DNA of 64,000 nt, taken from NCBI GenBank assembly GCA_964518725.1, contig CAZFKP010000006.1, positions 1-64,000 on the forward strand, in the 5' to 3' direction. The notes below the pieces were generated by a model. That model was not told the DNA's origin. It made no database searches and saw only the letters and a program-made list of their open reading frames with translations. Below, one piece after another: positions 54,613 to 63,458 of the stretch. The first letter of the stretch is position 1; each line of letters opens with the position of its first letter. The stretch comes from JANRKF01 sp964518725 (GTDB taxonomy: Bacteria > Pseudomonadota > Alphaproteobacteria > Rickettsiales > SXRF01). The position numbers and the translations under genes are program-made.

Positions 54613-55971
54613 ATGACCCCTGAAGACGACAATAACAACCCCCCACCGAATGATGGCAACAATCCGCCACCTGTGATTGATGATGGCGGCGGCAGCGGTA
54701 GCGACCAGGGACAATCATTTTCGTTTGACGAAGGCGGGATGGACGACCCGGAAGAAGCCCAGCTCAATCGCCGCGGCTCATCACTCAGCGGCAGTTCCGG
54801 TAAGGCCATTGCATTCGGTTCGGCGCTCGTGCTCGGCACCGGCATCATCTTATACTATCTGTTTTCCGACAGCCCGCCACCGCCAACCGCCGACGCCGGC
54901 GCCATCGTTCCCACCAAGCCTTCCGGTGAATTGCCGGTGCAACCCGCGGTTTCCGCGCCTAACTCGGCAATCATCGGCACTCCGGTGCCGCCGACCGCAC
55001 CGCCAGCGCCACCCCCACCACCCCCGCCGCCGCCGCCTCCGGCGCCGCCATCTGCCGTACGGGTGCCGAACGCTCTACCGCCAAAACCGCAGGCGCCGCT
55101 CGCTCCGCCAGAAATCAAGGCGATTGCCGCACCCGAAAATAAAGCCGGCATTGATAAACGCGCCGCAAACCGCCTGCGCTCGAACATGCTGCTGCTTAAT
55201 GGCGGGAATACCACGAATCCCGAAGCCAAAGCCGCCGCTAAGCAAGCGCTCAACGATAACGACCCGAATGCCGCATTTGCCAGCGCTGCTATTGATGCTG
55301 CCTCCGAAACAGAGACAGCCGTAGCCGGTAAACTCAAAAACCTGGATCGACTGATCGCCCAGGGCAAGATCGTGAACGCCGTGCTGGAAACAGCGCTCAA
55401 CACTGATCTTCCGGGCACGCTGCGGGCAATCATCAGCCGCGATATTTATGCCGAGGCTGGCCGGAATATCCTGATCCCCAAAGGCTCACGCCTGATCGGC
55501 ACCTATAACACCGGGATTTTCCGTGGCCAGAAACGCGTGCTGATCGTGTGGACACGGGTCATCACCCCCGAGGGCACCGATATCATGATCGGCTCGCCGG
55601 GCGTGGATTCGCTTGGCCGCGCCGGGGTTGAAGGCATGGTTGACAATAAATTCATGGAATCGTTCAGCGCCGCCATCCTCACCAGCGTTATCTCCGTGGG
55701 TGTTGCCGTCGCCGCCGACGGAAACCTGAACGGCAGTTCCACCACGACCACCAATACCGACGGCAGCACCACCAGCAGTGGCGGCGCCGGTGCCGCGGCC
55801 GCCAACAGCGCCGTGCAGGCCATCGGCGGTGTATCGAGAGAAGTCATCAGCACCCTGATCGACCTGCGCCCAACCATCACGATTGACCAGGGCACGCGTG
55901 TCAATGTGTTTGTGAACAAGGACCTGACCATGCCCGGCAAGGACGCGTCAGGCAGTCTGTTTGTCGAATGA
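54613..55971 (+). CDS. virB10: VirB10-family channel scaffold
   Basis: 452 residues: an acidic Asn/Pro-rich cytoplasmic N-terminus, one membrane segment at about 58-80 (IAFGSALVLGTGIILYYLF), a polyproline run at about 120-145, and the C-terminal VirB10 domain (ILIPKGSRLIGTYNTGI, VIVWTRVITPEGTDI-like block, GRAGVEGMVDNKF). The domain spans both membranes and passes on energy state. Its stop overlaps virB11. Confidence 0.93.
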   Translation: MTPEDDNNNPPPNDGNNPPPVIDDGGGSGSDQGQSFSFDEGGMDDPEEAQLNRRGSSLSGSSGKAIAFGSALVLGTGIILYYLFSDSPPPPTADAGAIVPTKPSGELPVQPAVSAPNSAIIGTPVPPTAPPAPPPPPPPPPPPAPPSAVRVPNALPPKPQAPLAPPEIKAIAAPENKAGIDKRAANRLRSNMLLLNGGNTTNPEAKAAAKQALNDNDPNAAFASAAIDAASETETAVAGKLKNLDRLIAQGKIVNAVLETALNTDLPGTLRAIISRDIYAEAGRNILIPKGSRLIGTYNTGIFRGQKRVLIVWTRVITPEGTDIMIGSPGVDSLGRAGVEGMVDNKFMESFSAAILTSVISVGVAVAADGNLNGSSTTTTNTDGSTTSSGGAGAAAANSAVQAIGGVSREVISTLIDLRPTITIDQGTRVNVFVNKDLTMPGKDASGSLFVE

Positions 55972-56948
55972 GCATCACCGCCCTCGAAACCTACCTGCTA
56001 CCGCTCAAGGATTTCCTTGCTGATCCGAGGGTGAGCGAGATATCCATCAACCAGCCGAAAGAAATCTGGGTCGAGGTGGGCGGCGACATGACGCGCTACG
56101 ACATCCCACAATTCGACCTGAACCATTTGAAGGCGCTGGGGCGGCTGGTCGCACAATCCTGCGAACAGAAAATCAGCGAAGAAACGCCGTTGCTCTCCGC
56201 CACCCTGCCGGAAGGCTATCGTATCCAGGTCGTGTTCCCGCCCGCAGTGGAATCGAACACCATCGCCATGTCGATCCGCAAGCAGACGGTGATCAACCTT
56301 GATCTCGACCAGTATGAAGCCATCGGCGCGTTCCAAAGCACGATGGTGCGTAAAATGGAAAACCCGATCGACAAGCAACTGCGCGCTCTGCTCGATGCCG
56401 GTAACGTCAAGGATTTCATCAAGCAGGCCGTGCTCGCCAAAAAAAATATCATCATCAGCGGCGGCACCTCGACCGGTAAAACCACCTTCTTCAATGCCAC
56501 CCTGAAAGTGGTGCCGCCAACGGAACGGATTATCACCGTGGAAGATGCGCGCGAGCTGATTATTCCGCATATGCCTAACCGCGTGCATCTGGTCGCATCC
56601 AAGGGCAGCCAGGGGCGCGCACAAGTGACGATGCAGGATTTAATCGAAGCCAGCCTACGCCTACGCCCCGACCGGCTGATGCTGGGCGAGTTGCGCGGCA
56701 AAGAAGCATTCACCTTCATGCGGGCAGTGAATACCGGCCACCCCGGTTCCATCTCCACGCTGCACGCCGACACGCCGGAACTGGCCATGGAACAGCTTAT
56801 CCTGATGATCCTGCAGGCAGGTCTCGGCATCACCCGCGACCAGATCAGGAGTTATGTCGAAAACGTGATTAACGTCATTATCCAGCTCAAACGCGGCGCG
56901 CGCGGCATGCGCTACGTCTCGGAAATCCTCTTCAGGGAATCGCAGTAA
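55968..56948 (+). CDS. virB11: VirB11-family secretion ATPase
   Basis: 326 residues. Walker A is GGTSTGKT at 165-172, Walker B lies in RPDRLMLGELRGKEAF, and the His-containing NTGHPGSISTLHADT block is conserved. It is a hexameric cytoplasmic ATPase that powers assembly and export. With VirB4 degenerate, it is one of two intact P-loop ATPases visible here, with VirD4. Confidence 0.95.
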   Translation: MSITALETYLLPLKDFLADPRVSEISINQPKEIWVEVGGDMTRYDIPQFDLNHLKALGRLVAQSCEQKISEETPLLSATLPEGYRIQVVFPPAVESNTIAMSIRKQTVINLDLDQYEAIGAFQSTMVRKMENPIDKQLRALLDAGNVKDFIKQAVLAKKNIIISGGTSTGKTTFFNATLKVVPPTERIITVEDARELIIPHMPNRVHLVASKGSQGRAQVTMQDLIEASLRLRPDRLMLGELRGKEAFTFMRAVNTGHPGSISTLHADTPELAMEQLILMILQAGLGITRDQIRSYVENVINVIIQLKRGARGMRYVSEILFRESQ

Positions 56949-56952
56949 CGAT

Positions 56953-57843
56953 TTAAACCGCCGTGCCGAAGCTGCGCTGTTTCCCGCCCACCGGCTTGGA
57001 TGGCAGGTTCAAACCGGCAAGCGCCGCCGACGGATCCATCGCAGGGTCAACGCTCGCATTTTTCTTCAGATCGTCAATCCGCTTCTGCTCAAGAGCCCTC
57101 GCGCGCTTACCCGCCGCTTCGTCCACCACCGCCTGGACATCGACATCCGGCAGTTTTTCTTTCAGCAGCTCAACGGCACTTTTACCCGCCGTATTTTTTG
57201 TGGCGGGATCGGCTCCCAACTCAACCAACGCGCCGATCATTTCCTTGCTGGAAGCCACCATCAGCGGAGTCTGGCCGCCATTGGCTACATCCGGCGAATT
57301 AAGCATCGCCAGACGCTGGGCATCGGTGAACTGGTTATAGGCTCCGGTCAGGTTGCCATGTAACTCTCTCACATAACCGACATTCCCGCCTTCCACCACA
57401 GCATGCAGGATGTTGCGCCCTTTCTTGCCGATGAGCAGTGCATTCGCTTCCGCCAGTCGCTTGCCGGTATCCTCTTTTTTCTCGGCAGACGTGTCCATCA
57501 GTTTCGTGTAAAATGCGTTCACCATCGCTTTGTCATGCGCGTAGAGAATCGGGGTATTGCCGTCATTATCTTCGCGGCGTAGCGCAGCCCGCACCGCCAC
57601 CGCATCCGCACCGTAAGCCTTCAGCACATTATTCATCTGCCCATCGTTGGATACAAACGACAAGGCGGTTCTACCCTTGTCATCCAGCGCCGCGGTCGCC
57701 AACTCCGGATTCGCCTCCAACATTTCCAGATATTTGTAGTAAGGAATTTTGTCGGGATTCTTTGCGGCATCCGCCTCGTTTTCACGGGTTATTTTCAGCG
57801 CCTTGATAAAGTCAGCTTTAAGTTCCGATGGTAGCTCAGCCAT
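56953..57843 (-). CDS. ankyrin-repeat protein between virB11 and virD4
   Basis: 296 residues with at least four degenerate ankyrin repeats: DDKGRTALSFVSNDGQMNNV, DNDGNTPILYAHDKAMVNA, KGRNILHAVVEGGNVGYV and NGGQTPLMVASSKEMIGA, the last continuing with LVELGADPATKNTAGKSAVE. The N-terminus is a helical cap with no signal peptide; the C-terminus is basic and ends QRSFGTAV. It is antisense to the vir genes and ends five bases from virB11. Ankyrin proteins are common type IV substrates, so effector status is plausible but unproven. TTGTCACAA lies 88-94 bases upstream. Confidence 0.85.
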   Translation of the reverse strand: MAELPSELKADFIKALKITRENEADAAKNPDKIPYYKYLEMLEANPELATAALDDKGRTALSFVSNDGQMNNVLKAYGADAVAVRAALRREDNDGNTPILYAHDKAMVNAFYTKLMDTSAEKKEDTGKRLAEANALLIGKKGRNILHAVVEGGNVGYVRELHGNLTGAYNQFTDAQRLAMLNSPDVANGGQTPLMVASSKEMIGALVELGADPATKNTAGKSAVELLKEKLPDVDVQAVVDEAAGKRARALEQKRIDDLKKNASVDPAMDPSAALAGLNLPSKPVGGKQRSFGTAV

Positions 57844-58163
57844 ATTATCCTCCCCTGAAGGTTACGTTTCACACCCTTCGTTTCTAGCACCGATAAGCAT
57901 TCGGTTCCACCCGGTAAATATGAACTTATTGTGACAAGCCGCAACACCCCGATCCTGTGGAATTTTGTTGTTTAATATTAGAGCGTTGCACGCATGCGTT
58001 CATGTGCTGCGTTCGTTTGGGTTGCCCTCCTGCCAAACAACGCTCCTGCACATAATTTGTAGTGGATTCACAGCATTTTTTTGTGTAGATTCTAGGACGT
58101 TATGTCATTTTCCTCCAGAGACCACCACTCCTGTATTTTTCCAGCAATATTATTGCGGCAACC
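57844..58163. other. 320-bp region between the ankyrin gene and virD4
   Basis: It carries the divergent promoter region of the ankyrin gene (TTGTCACAA on minus, reading GTGACAA at 57931-57937) and the virD4 leader. A 73-codon plus frame (57965-58186) has no ribosome site or recognisable product and is not called. Nothing else is seen. Confidence 0.5.
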
Positions 58164-59993
58164 ATGAACCCTACCAAAGCCAGTAATTTAAAGCGTGAGT
58201 TCGGCAACCGGGTGTTCCTTTCGGTGGTGGTTATCCTGCTGCTAACCCTGCCGATTTACGCCGGCATGTGTTTTGTAGTGGTGCAGAATTACGGCAATGA
58301 CTTCCTCTATTACCTCCACTACCCGCACATCATCCTGCAATATTACAAGCCACTCGCTGAATACTGGCTGCAATATGCCCAATATTACTGGAGCTTTGTT
58401 GGCGATTTCCCTGCCGAGTACATGACGGCATTCCAGCAATACACGATCAACCTCATCGCCGCCCCTGTTGCCGGTTTTTTCGGCGGGCTGATCCTCTTGT
58501 TCCTTGTGCGCGCACCGCTCATTGACTTCCGCCCGTTCAAACTCATCGAAAGCGTGCATGGCGACGCCCACTGGGCGACCGAATCCGAAATCAAACAAGC
58601 CAAACTCCGCGCCAAAAAGGGGCTGCTGCTGGGCAACACCAAAAAAGGCTACCTGATTGCCGACGACTTCCAGCACGTGTTGCTGTTTGCTCCAACCGGC
58701 TCCGGTAAGGGCGTCGGCTTCGTGATCCCCAACCTGCTCTTCTGGCAGGAGTCGGTGGTGATCCACGATATTAAGGGCGAGAACCACGAGCTGTGCAGCG
58801 GCTACCGCGGCTCGCTGGGGCAGGATGTATGGTACTGGAATCCCGCCGACCCGGACGGTATTTCGCACTGCTACAACCCGCTCGACTGGATTTCCGACAA
58901 GCCCGGCCAGATGGTCGATGACGTACAGAAAATCTGCAACCTGATCCTCCCCGAACAAGAATTCTGGCAGAACGAGGCGCGTTCGCTAATGATGGGCGTG
59001 ATCCTCTACCTCGTCGCGGTGCCGGAGAAGGTGAACTCGTTCGGCGAAGTGGTACGCACCATGCGCTCGGACGACGTGGTGTATAACTTAGCGGTCGTAC
59101 TCGATACCATCGGTAAGCGCATCCACCCGGTCGCCTATATGAACATCGCGGCGTTTTTACAGAAGGCCGACAAGGAGCGCTCGGGCGTGATTTCTACCCT
59201 CAACTCCGGCCTCGAACTGTGGGCAAACCCGCTGATCGACGCCACCACGGCGCGCTCGGATTTCGACATGCAGATGCTCAAGAAAAAGAAAATGAGCGTG
59301 TTCTGCGGCGTGACGCCGGACAACTTGAAGCGGCTTGAGCCGCTGCTCAAAGTATTCTACCAGCAGGCCACCGACTTCATGACTCGCCACATGCCGCGCA
59401 AAGACGAGCCGCACGGCGTGCTGTTCATGATGGATGAGTTCCCAAGCCTTGGCGAAATGCCGCAGTTCCAGGTCGGCATCGCCTATTTCCGCGGATACCG
59501 CGTGAAGCTGTTCCTCATCGTTCAGGATACGCAGCAGCTCAAAGGCATTTACGAAGAAGCCGGCATGAACAGCTTCCTCTCCAACAGCTATTACCGCATC
59601 ACGTTTGCGGCGAACAATATCGAAACCGCAAACCTGATTTCACAGCTTATCGGCAATAAAACCGCCATGCAGAAATCGCACAACAAGCCGCAGTTCCTCG
59701 ACATGAACCCTGCGGCGCGTACCGTCAACACCTCGGAAGTGCAGCGTGCCCTGCTGCTGCCGCAAGAAGTGATTACGCTGCCGCGTGACGAACAGATCAT
59801 CCTGATCGAGTCCTTCGCGCCCATCCGCACCAAGAAAATTTTCTATTTTAAAGATAAGTTCTTTAAGGCGCGCCTGCTGCCGCAAATGCCGGTGCCGCAG
59901 CAAGAACCGTATGACCCGCGCAAGAAAAAAGCAGCACCTCCACCGCCTGCCGCCACCGAAGCTCCTAAAGCAGCTGCGCCCGCAAAAACATAA
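58164..59993 (+). CDS. virD4: VirD4-family coupling protein
   Basis: 609 residues. Two N-terminal membrane segments (about 18-40 and 97-117) precede the nucleotide-binding domain: Walker A APTGSGKG at 176-183 and Walker B LFMMDEFPSLGEMPQF. It recruits substrates to the channel. The Pro/Ala/Lys-rich tail (KKKAAPPPPAATEAPKAAAP) is typical of an exposed C-terminus. A relaxase is not seen, so protein substrates are likely. Confidence 0.95.
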   Translation: MNPTKASNLKREFGNRVFLSVVVILLLTLPIYAGMCFVVVQNYGNDFLYYLHYPHIILQYYKPLAEYWLQYAQYYWSFVGDFPAEYMTAFQQYTINLIAAPVAGFFGGLILLFLVRAPLIDFRPFKLIESVHGDAHWATESEIKQAKLRAKKGLLLGNTKKGYLIADDFQHVLLFAPTGSGKGVGFVIPNLLFWQESVVIHDIKGENHELCSGYRGSLGQDVWYWNPADPDGISHCYNPLDWISDKPGQMVDDVQKICNLILPEQEFWQNEARSLMMGVILYLVAVPEKVNSFGEVVRTMRSDDVVYNLAVVLDTIGKRIHPVAYMNIAAFLQKADKERSGVISTLNSGLELWANPLIDATTARSDFDMQMLKKKKMSVFCGVTPDNLKRLEPLLKVFYQQATDFMTRHMPRKDEPHGVLFMMDEFPSLGEMPQFQVGIAYFRGYRVKLFLIVQDTQQLKGIYEEAGMNSFLSNSYYRITFAANNIETANLISQLIGNKTAMQKSHNKPQFLDMNPAARTVNTSEVQRALLLPQEVITLPRDEQIILIESFAPIRTKKIFYFKDKFFKARLLPQMPVPQQEPYDPRKKKAAPPPPAATEAPKAAAPAKT

Positions 59994-59995
59994 TC

Positions 59996-60027
59996 ACACA
60001 AAAAATCTTAGCGATTTTTTTCTGTGT
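59996..60027. terminator. AT-rich hairpin between convergent genes
   Basis: AAAAATC and GATTTTT pair around a five-base loop at 60001-60019, and ACACA with TGTGT outside. It lies just after virD4 and over the end of the unknown gene on the other strand; T-runs occur on both sides, so it may act in both directions. Confidence 0.5.
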
Positions 60028-60547
60028 CGCCCTTATCGTTAGAAAAAACATTGTCGAGCAGCTTGCTGCTGGAAACCGATAGTATCGCGCCCACAGTAAT
60101 GCCCGCGACCGTCATCCCGTTAATGAGCGCTTGCTGCCTGCTGCCACGGTTCACATATCTCCATTTATTGCCCAGATCCTTCAATCCGAAATATCGGTGG
60201 CCAAACCCCATCTCCTCAAGCTTGGCGCCAACCTCCATAGACTGCCTGGTTTTAATTTCCAGCTCTTTAGCCAGAAATTCTGCCTGTGAACTGCCGGGCA
60301 ATTTCGCCTCAAAGGCCTGTGCGTTTGCAATATACTCATTCCTGTATTTATCGGCAATCGGCCCAAAATGGGGATTGCCGGATACAGATTTCGCCTTAGA
60401 AAACGCGCTGGTATGGAGATCATTACTCGTCACCCACAGCCCGGAAATGCCCGCAACCGGGAACGCGGCCACCTTCAGGATCCGGGTGATCAGCGAATCC
60501 CTTTCCTTATTTTCAGGCGCAACAACAAGTTTGGCGGTCTCTTCCAT
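60008..60547 (-). CDS. hypothetical membrane protein
   Basis: 179 residues with hydrophobic segments at about 25-43 (LKVAAFPVAGISGLW) and 143-160 (GMTVAGITVGAILSVS), separated by a helical, charged loop. I do not recognise it. It starts at 60547 and converges on virD4. Confidence 0.65.
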   Translation of the reverse strand: MEETAKLVVAPENKERDSLITRILKVAAFPVAGISGLWVTSNDLHTSAFSKAKSVSGNPHFGPIADKYRNEYIANAQAFEAKLPGSSQAEFLAKELEIKTRQSMEVGAKLEEMGFGHRYFGLKDLGNKWRYVNRGSRQQALINGMTVAGITVGAILSVSSSKLLDNVFSNDKGDTEKNR

Positions 60548-60627
60548 GGTTCAACTCTAGCATGCCAATGGCAAAAGTTTTGTGAAGATTTTGTGAAACC
60601 AGAATACAGTCAATAAATATATGTATA

Positions 60628-61386
60628 TCAGATAATTGGAGAGCTTGCCACCGCACCGTCACGCTTCGGCATCCGCCCCGCCAGGTGGGCAAGCCGCCCC
60701 GCCTCGATGGCCGATTTCATCGCCCGCGCCATACCCACCGGATCACGCGCCTCGGCGATCGCGGTGTTGAGCAACACCCCCGCGCAACCAAGCTCCATGG
60801 CAATTGCCGCATCAGATGCCGTACCGATCCCGGCATCAACCAGCACCGGAACTTTCGATTGCGCGACAATCGCCGCCACCTTATCGGGATGCATAATTCC
60901 AAGGCCAGAACCAATCGGCGCTGCCAGCGGCATCACGGCGACGCACCCCGCCTCTTCCAGCCGTTTGCAACCCGCCGCATCGTCGGTCGCATAGGCCATC
61001 ACCTGAAAACCATCTTTCACCAGTATTTCCGACGCTTTTAGCGTCCCCTCCATGTCGGGCATCAACAGTTCCTTATCGCCAATCACCTCAAGTTTTACCA
61101 GGTTCCAGCCACCCAGTTCACGGGCAAGCTTCAGCGTGCGGACGGCATCTTCGGCAGTATAGCAACCGGCGCTGTTGGGAAGGTACGTATAGCGCGATGG
61201 TGGCAGAAGCTGCTGGATGCTTCCCTCCCCCGTTTGCGACAAATCGGTTCGCCGGAGCGCCACGGTGATGATGTTGGCGCCGCTTGCCTCGACCGCCGCT
61301 TTCATAACCTCCGGCGACGGGTAGCGCCCAGTGCCGACCAGCAGCCGCGAGTGATATTCTTTTCCGGCGAGCAGGAAACTATCCAT
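60628..61386 (-). CDS. thiG: thiazole synthase ThiG
   Basis: Forms the thiazole phosphate of thiamine from deoxyxylulose 5-phosphate, ThiS thiocarboxylate and dehydroglycine. The Schiff-base lysine is Lys98 in WNLVKLEVIGD. Family blocks are RLLVGTGRYPSPEVMKAAVE, VALRRTDLSQTGEGSI and VLVDAGIGTASDAAIAMELG. 252 residues. Its ATG overlaps the thiS stop (TGATG). Confidence 0.96.
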   Translation of the reverse strand: MDSFLLAGKEYHSRLLVGTGRYPSPEVMKAAVEASGANIITVALRRTDLSQTGEGSIQQLLPPSRYTYLPNSAGCYTAEDAVRTLKLARELGGWNLVKLEVIGDKELLMPDMEGTLKASEILVKDGFQVMAYATDDAAGCKRLEEAGCVAVMPLAAPIGSGLGIMHPDKVAAIVAQSKVPVLVDAGIGTASDAAIAMELGCAGVLLNTAIAEARDPVGMARAMKSAIEAGRLAHLAGRMPKRDGAVASSPII

Positions 61387-61583
61387 CAGCCGCCACCGAC
61401 AAAGGCTACGATTTCGACGATGTCGCCTTCAGCCAGCAGGGTGTCGCCATAGGTCGAGCGCGGCACGATTTCACGGTTTTTCTCGATCGCCACCTGCCGG
61501 GTATTCAGGCGCAACTCCTCAACCAGCGACGCCAGCGTGGTGGAGTGGACGATATGGGGTTTGCCGTTTAACTGGATATTCAT
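61386..61583 (-). CDS. thiS: sulfur carrier protein ThiS
   Basis: 65 residues starting MNIQLNGKPHIV and ending in VGGG, the Gly-Gly tail that is adenylated and thiocarboxylated. DIVEIVAFVGGG is the family C-terminus. The frame is open upstream through the heptad repeat (encoding TTHNSQLITHNS) but ATG 61583 matches the family start. Confidence 0.93.
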   Translation of the reverse strand: MNIQLNGKPHIVHSTTLASLVEELRLNTRQVAIEKNREIVPRSTYGDTLLAEGDIVEIVAFVGGG

Positions 61584-61585
61584 CG

Positions 61586-61658
61586 AGTTGTGAGTTATGA
61601 GTTGTGAGTTGTGGGTTGTAAGGCTATATTCTAACTCAGTACTCACAACTTACAACTT
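61586..61658. repeat. heptad palindrome between thiS and aroQ
   Basis: Five tandem 7-nt units (AGTTGTG, AGTTATG, AGTTGTG, AGTTGTG, GGTTGTA) at 61586-61620, then a spacer and complementary units (ACTCAGT, ACTCACA, ACTTACA, ACTTACA). The arms can pair. It resembles the murD element at 18675-18747 in unit length and sequence (AGTTG-), and fills the whole gap between the divergent genes. Confidence 0.75.
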
Positions 61659-61665
61659 ACAAACT

Positions 61666-62100
61666 ATGACCCATGTTACCATTATCCACGGATCGAACCT
61701 GAACGCGCTCGGCACCCGCGAACCGGAAATCTACGGCCATGAAACACTCGCCGATATCAATAAAAGATGTGTGGAAAAGGGCGCAGCGCTTGGCCTTACG
61801 GTCGAGTGTTTCCAATCGAACCATGAAGGCGAGCTGGTCGATAAAATCCAGGCGGCGGGAAAAGATTCCGCCGGGCTGATCGTCAATGCCGGCGCTTATA
61901 CCCACACCTCGATCGCGATGATGGACGCGCTGCTTACCCTTAAAATCCCAGTGATCGAAGTGCACCTGTCCAACATTTTCCGCCGCGAGGAATTCCGCCA
62001 CCAATCCTATATTTCCAAGGCGGCCAAAGGTGTCATCTGTGGCTTCGGTGCCGACTCCTATATGCTGGCACTTGAAGGCGTGGCAAAGCTTGTAAAATGA
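61666..62100 (+). CDS. aroQ: 3-dehydroquinate dehydratase, type II
   Basis: Third step of the shikimate pathway. IIHGSNLNALGTREPEIYG carries the catalytic Tyr loop; NAGAYTHTSIAMMDAL, VIEVHLSNIFRREEFRH and the final GFGADSYMLAL are family blocks. 144 residues from ATG 61666, right after the heptad array. Its stop overlaps the next gene (ATGA). Confidence 0.95.
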   Translation: MTHVTIIHGSNLNALGTREPEIYGHETLADINKRCVEKGAALGLTVECFQSNHEGELVDKIQAAGKDSAGLIVNAGAYTHTSIAMMDALLTLKIPVIEVHLSNIFRREEFRHQSYISKAAKGVICGFGADSYMLALEGVAKLVK

Positions 62101-62768
62101 AGAAATACGGCCATCGCGGTGCCTGTGGCCATGCGCCGGAAAACACGCTGCTGTCGATGCGAAAAGCCATCGCGCTGGGCGTCGATGGGTTCGAGTTTGA
62201 TATCCAGCTTTCCAAGGATGGTGAGCCCGTCGTGATTCACGATGCCACGCTTGATCGCACCACCAACAGCAAAGGCCTGGTGGCCGATTATAGCTATGCC
62301 GAACTGCAGAAATTCACCGCCGGGAACGGTGAAAAAATTCCGCACCTCAATGATATTTTCGCACTGGCGGACAAGCGCTGCGAACTGCTGATCGAACTCA
62401 AGGCCGACGCCGTGGCGGCTGTCGAAAAATGCATTAGCGCATGGATAAAACAAGGGTGGGATTATAAGAAAATCTGGGTGATTTCGTTTGACCACGCACA
62501 GATCGTCGCCATCAAAAAGCTTAATCCGAATATTCAGACCGGCGCACTCATCGAGGGGATTCCAGTCAGCCTTGCCCATATCGCTACCGAGGCGGGGGCA
62601 CAGGCACTTTGCCCCTATGTCGGATGCATGCACCAGGCGCTGGTGGATGACGCGCACCGGCGTGGCCTCAAAGTCATGACATGGACGGCCAATAAACCGA
62701 CTGATATCGAAAGAGCCAAAGCGCTCGGCGTCGATGGCATCATCAGCGATTTCCCCGAACGGCTGTGA
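62097..62768 (+). CDS. glycerophosphodiester phosphodiesterase
   Basis: 223 residues of the GDPD family: GHRGACGHAPENTLLSMRKA with the catalytic His, then GFEFDIQLSKDGEPVVIHD and the C-terminal TANKPTDIERAKALGVDGII. It splits glycerophosphodiesters to glycerol 3-phosphate and alcohol. No signal peptide, so a cytoplasmic UgpQ-type enzyme is likely. Coupled to aroQ and to aat. Confidence 0.92.
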   Translation: MKKYGHRGACGHAPENTLLSMRKAIALGVDGFEFDIQLSKDGEPVVIHDATLDRTTNSKGLVADYSYAELQKFTAGNGEKIPHLNDIFALADKRCELLIELKADAVAAVEKCISAWIKQGWDYKKIWVISFDHAQIVAIKKLNPNIQTGALIEGIPVSLAHIATEAGAQALCPYVGCMHQALVDDAHRRGLKVMTWTANKPTDIERAKALGVDGIISDFPERL

Positions 62769-63349
62769 GCGAGCTGACTCCGGAATTTCTGCTCAATGCC
62801 TATGCCCAAGGGTATTTCCCGATGGCGCGGAGCCGCACATCCGAAACGGTGGAGTGGTTCTATCCGGAGGCGCGCGGCATCATCCCGCTCGATACATTTC
62901 ACACCCCGAAAAGCCTGATTAAGATCGCACGCAAATGCCCTTATCGCATCAGCATGGATGAAGATTTCCGGTCGGTAATTACCGCCTGCGCTGATACCCC
63001 CCGGGGGGAGGATAAAGACACCTGGATCAACGACAGTATCATCGATGCCTATTGCGAACTGCACCGGCTTGGGTTCGCCCATAGCGTCGAGGTATGGCAG
63101 GGGAAAACGCTGGTGGGTGGGTTGTATGGTGCGGCACTGCGCCGAGCGTTCTTCGGCGAGAGCATGTTTTCAACCGCACCCAATGCCAGCAAGCTGGCGC
63201 TGGTGCATCTGGTGGATTGGCTCCGCGAGCAGCATTATACGTTGCTTGATACACAATACGTGAACGAACATTTGCTGCAATTCGGGGTGCAGGAAATTGC
63301 GCGCAACGATTACCTGAAACTGCTCGCCAGCGCCCTTGGCGAAGAATAA
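62765..63349 (+). CDS. aat: leucyl/phenylalanyl-tRNA--protein transferase
   Basis: Adds Leu or Phe to N-terminal basic residues, marking proteins for ClpS/ClpAP degradation. AYAQGYFPMARSRTSETVEW, WFYPEARGIIPLD, and the FGESMFSTAPNASKLALVHL block are clear. 194 residues. The start is a GTG at 62765, overlapping the GDPD stop. Confidence 0.95.
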   Translation: MSELTPEFLLNAYAQGYFPMARSRTSETVEWFYPEARGIIPLDTFHTPKSLIKIARKCPYRISMDEDFRSVITACADTPRGEDKDTWINDSIIDAYCELHRLGFAHSVEVWQGKTLVGGLYGAALRRAFFGESMFSTAPNASKLALVHLVDWLREQHYTLLDTQYVNEHLLQFGVQEIARNDYLKLLASALGEE

Positions 63350-63458
63350 AACCAATTATATTACAATATATTAATAATCTTCATCATATCGTCACATAAC
63401 TTCGACCGCAATCTGCGATAGTGGTAGTGCTCCCACAACAAATACCCGGAGGATTATC

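Noticed and set aside
57965..58186. 73-codon plus-strand frame upstream of virD4
   Set aside because: No ribosome site, unusual Cys/Phe-rich composition, runs into the virD4 start in another frame; looks like random open frame.
61586..61658. CRISPR array at the heptad repeats
   Set aside because: Units are 7 nt without spacers; no cas genes.
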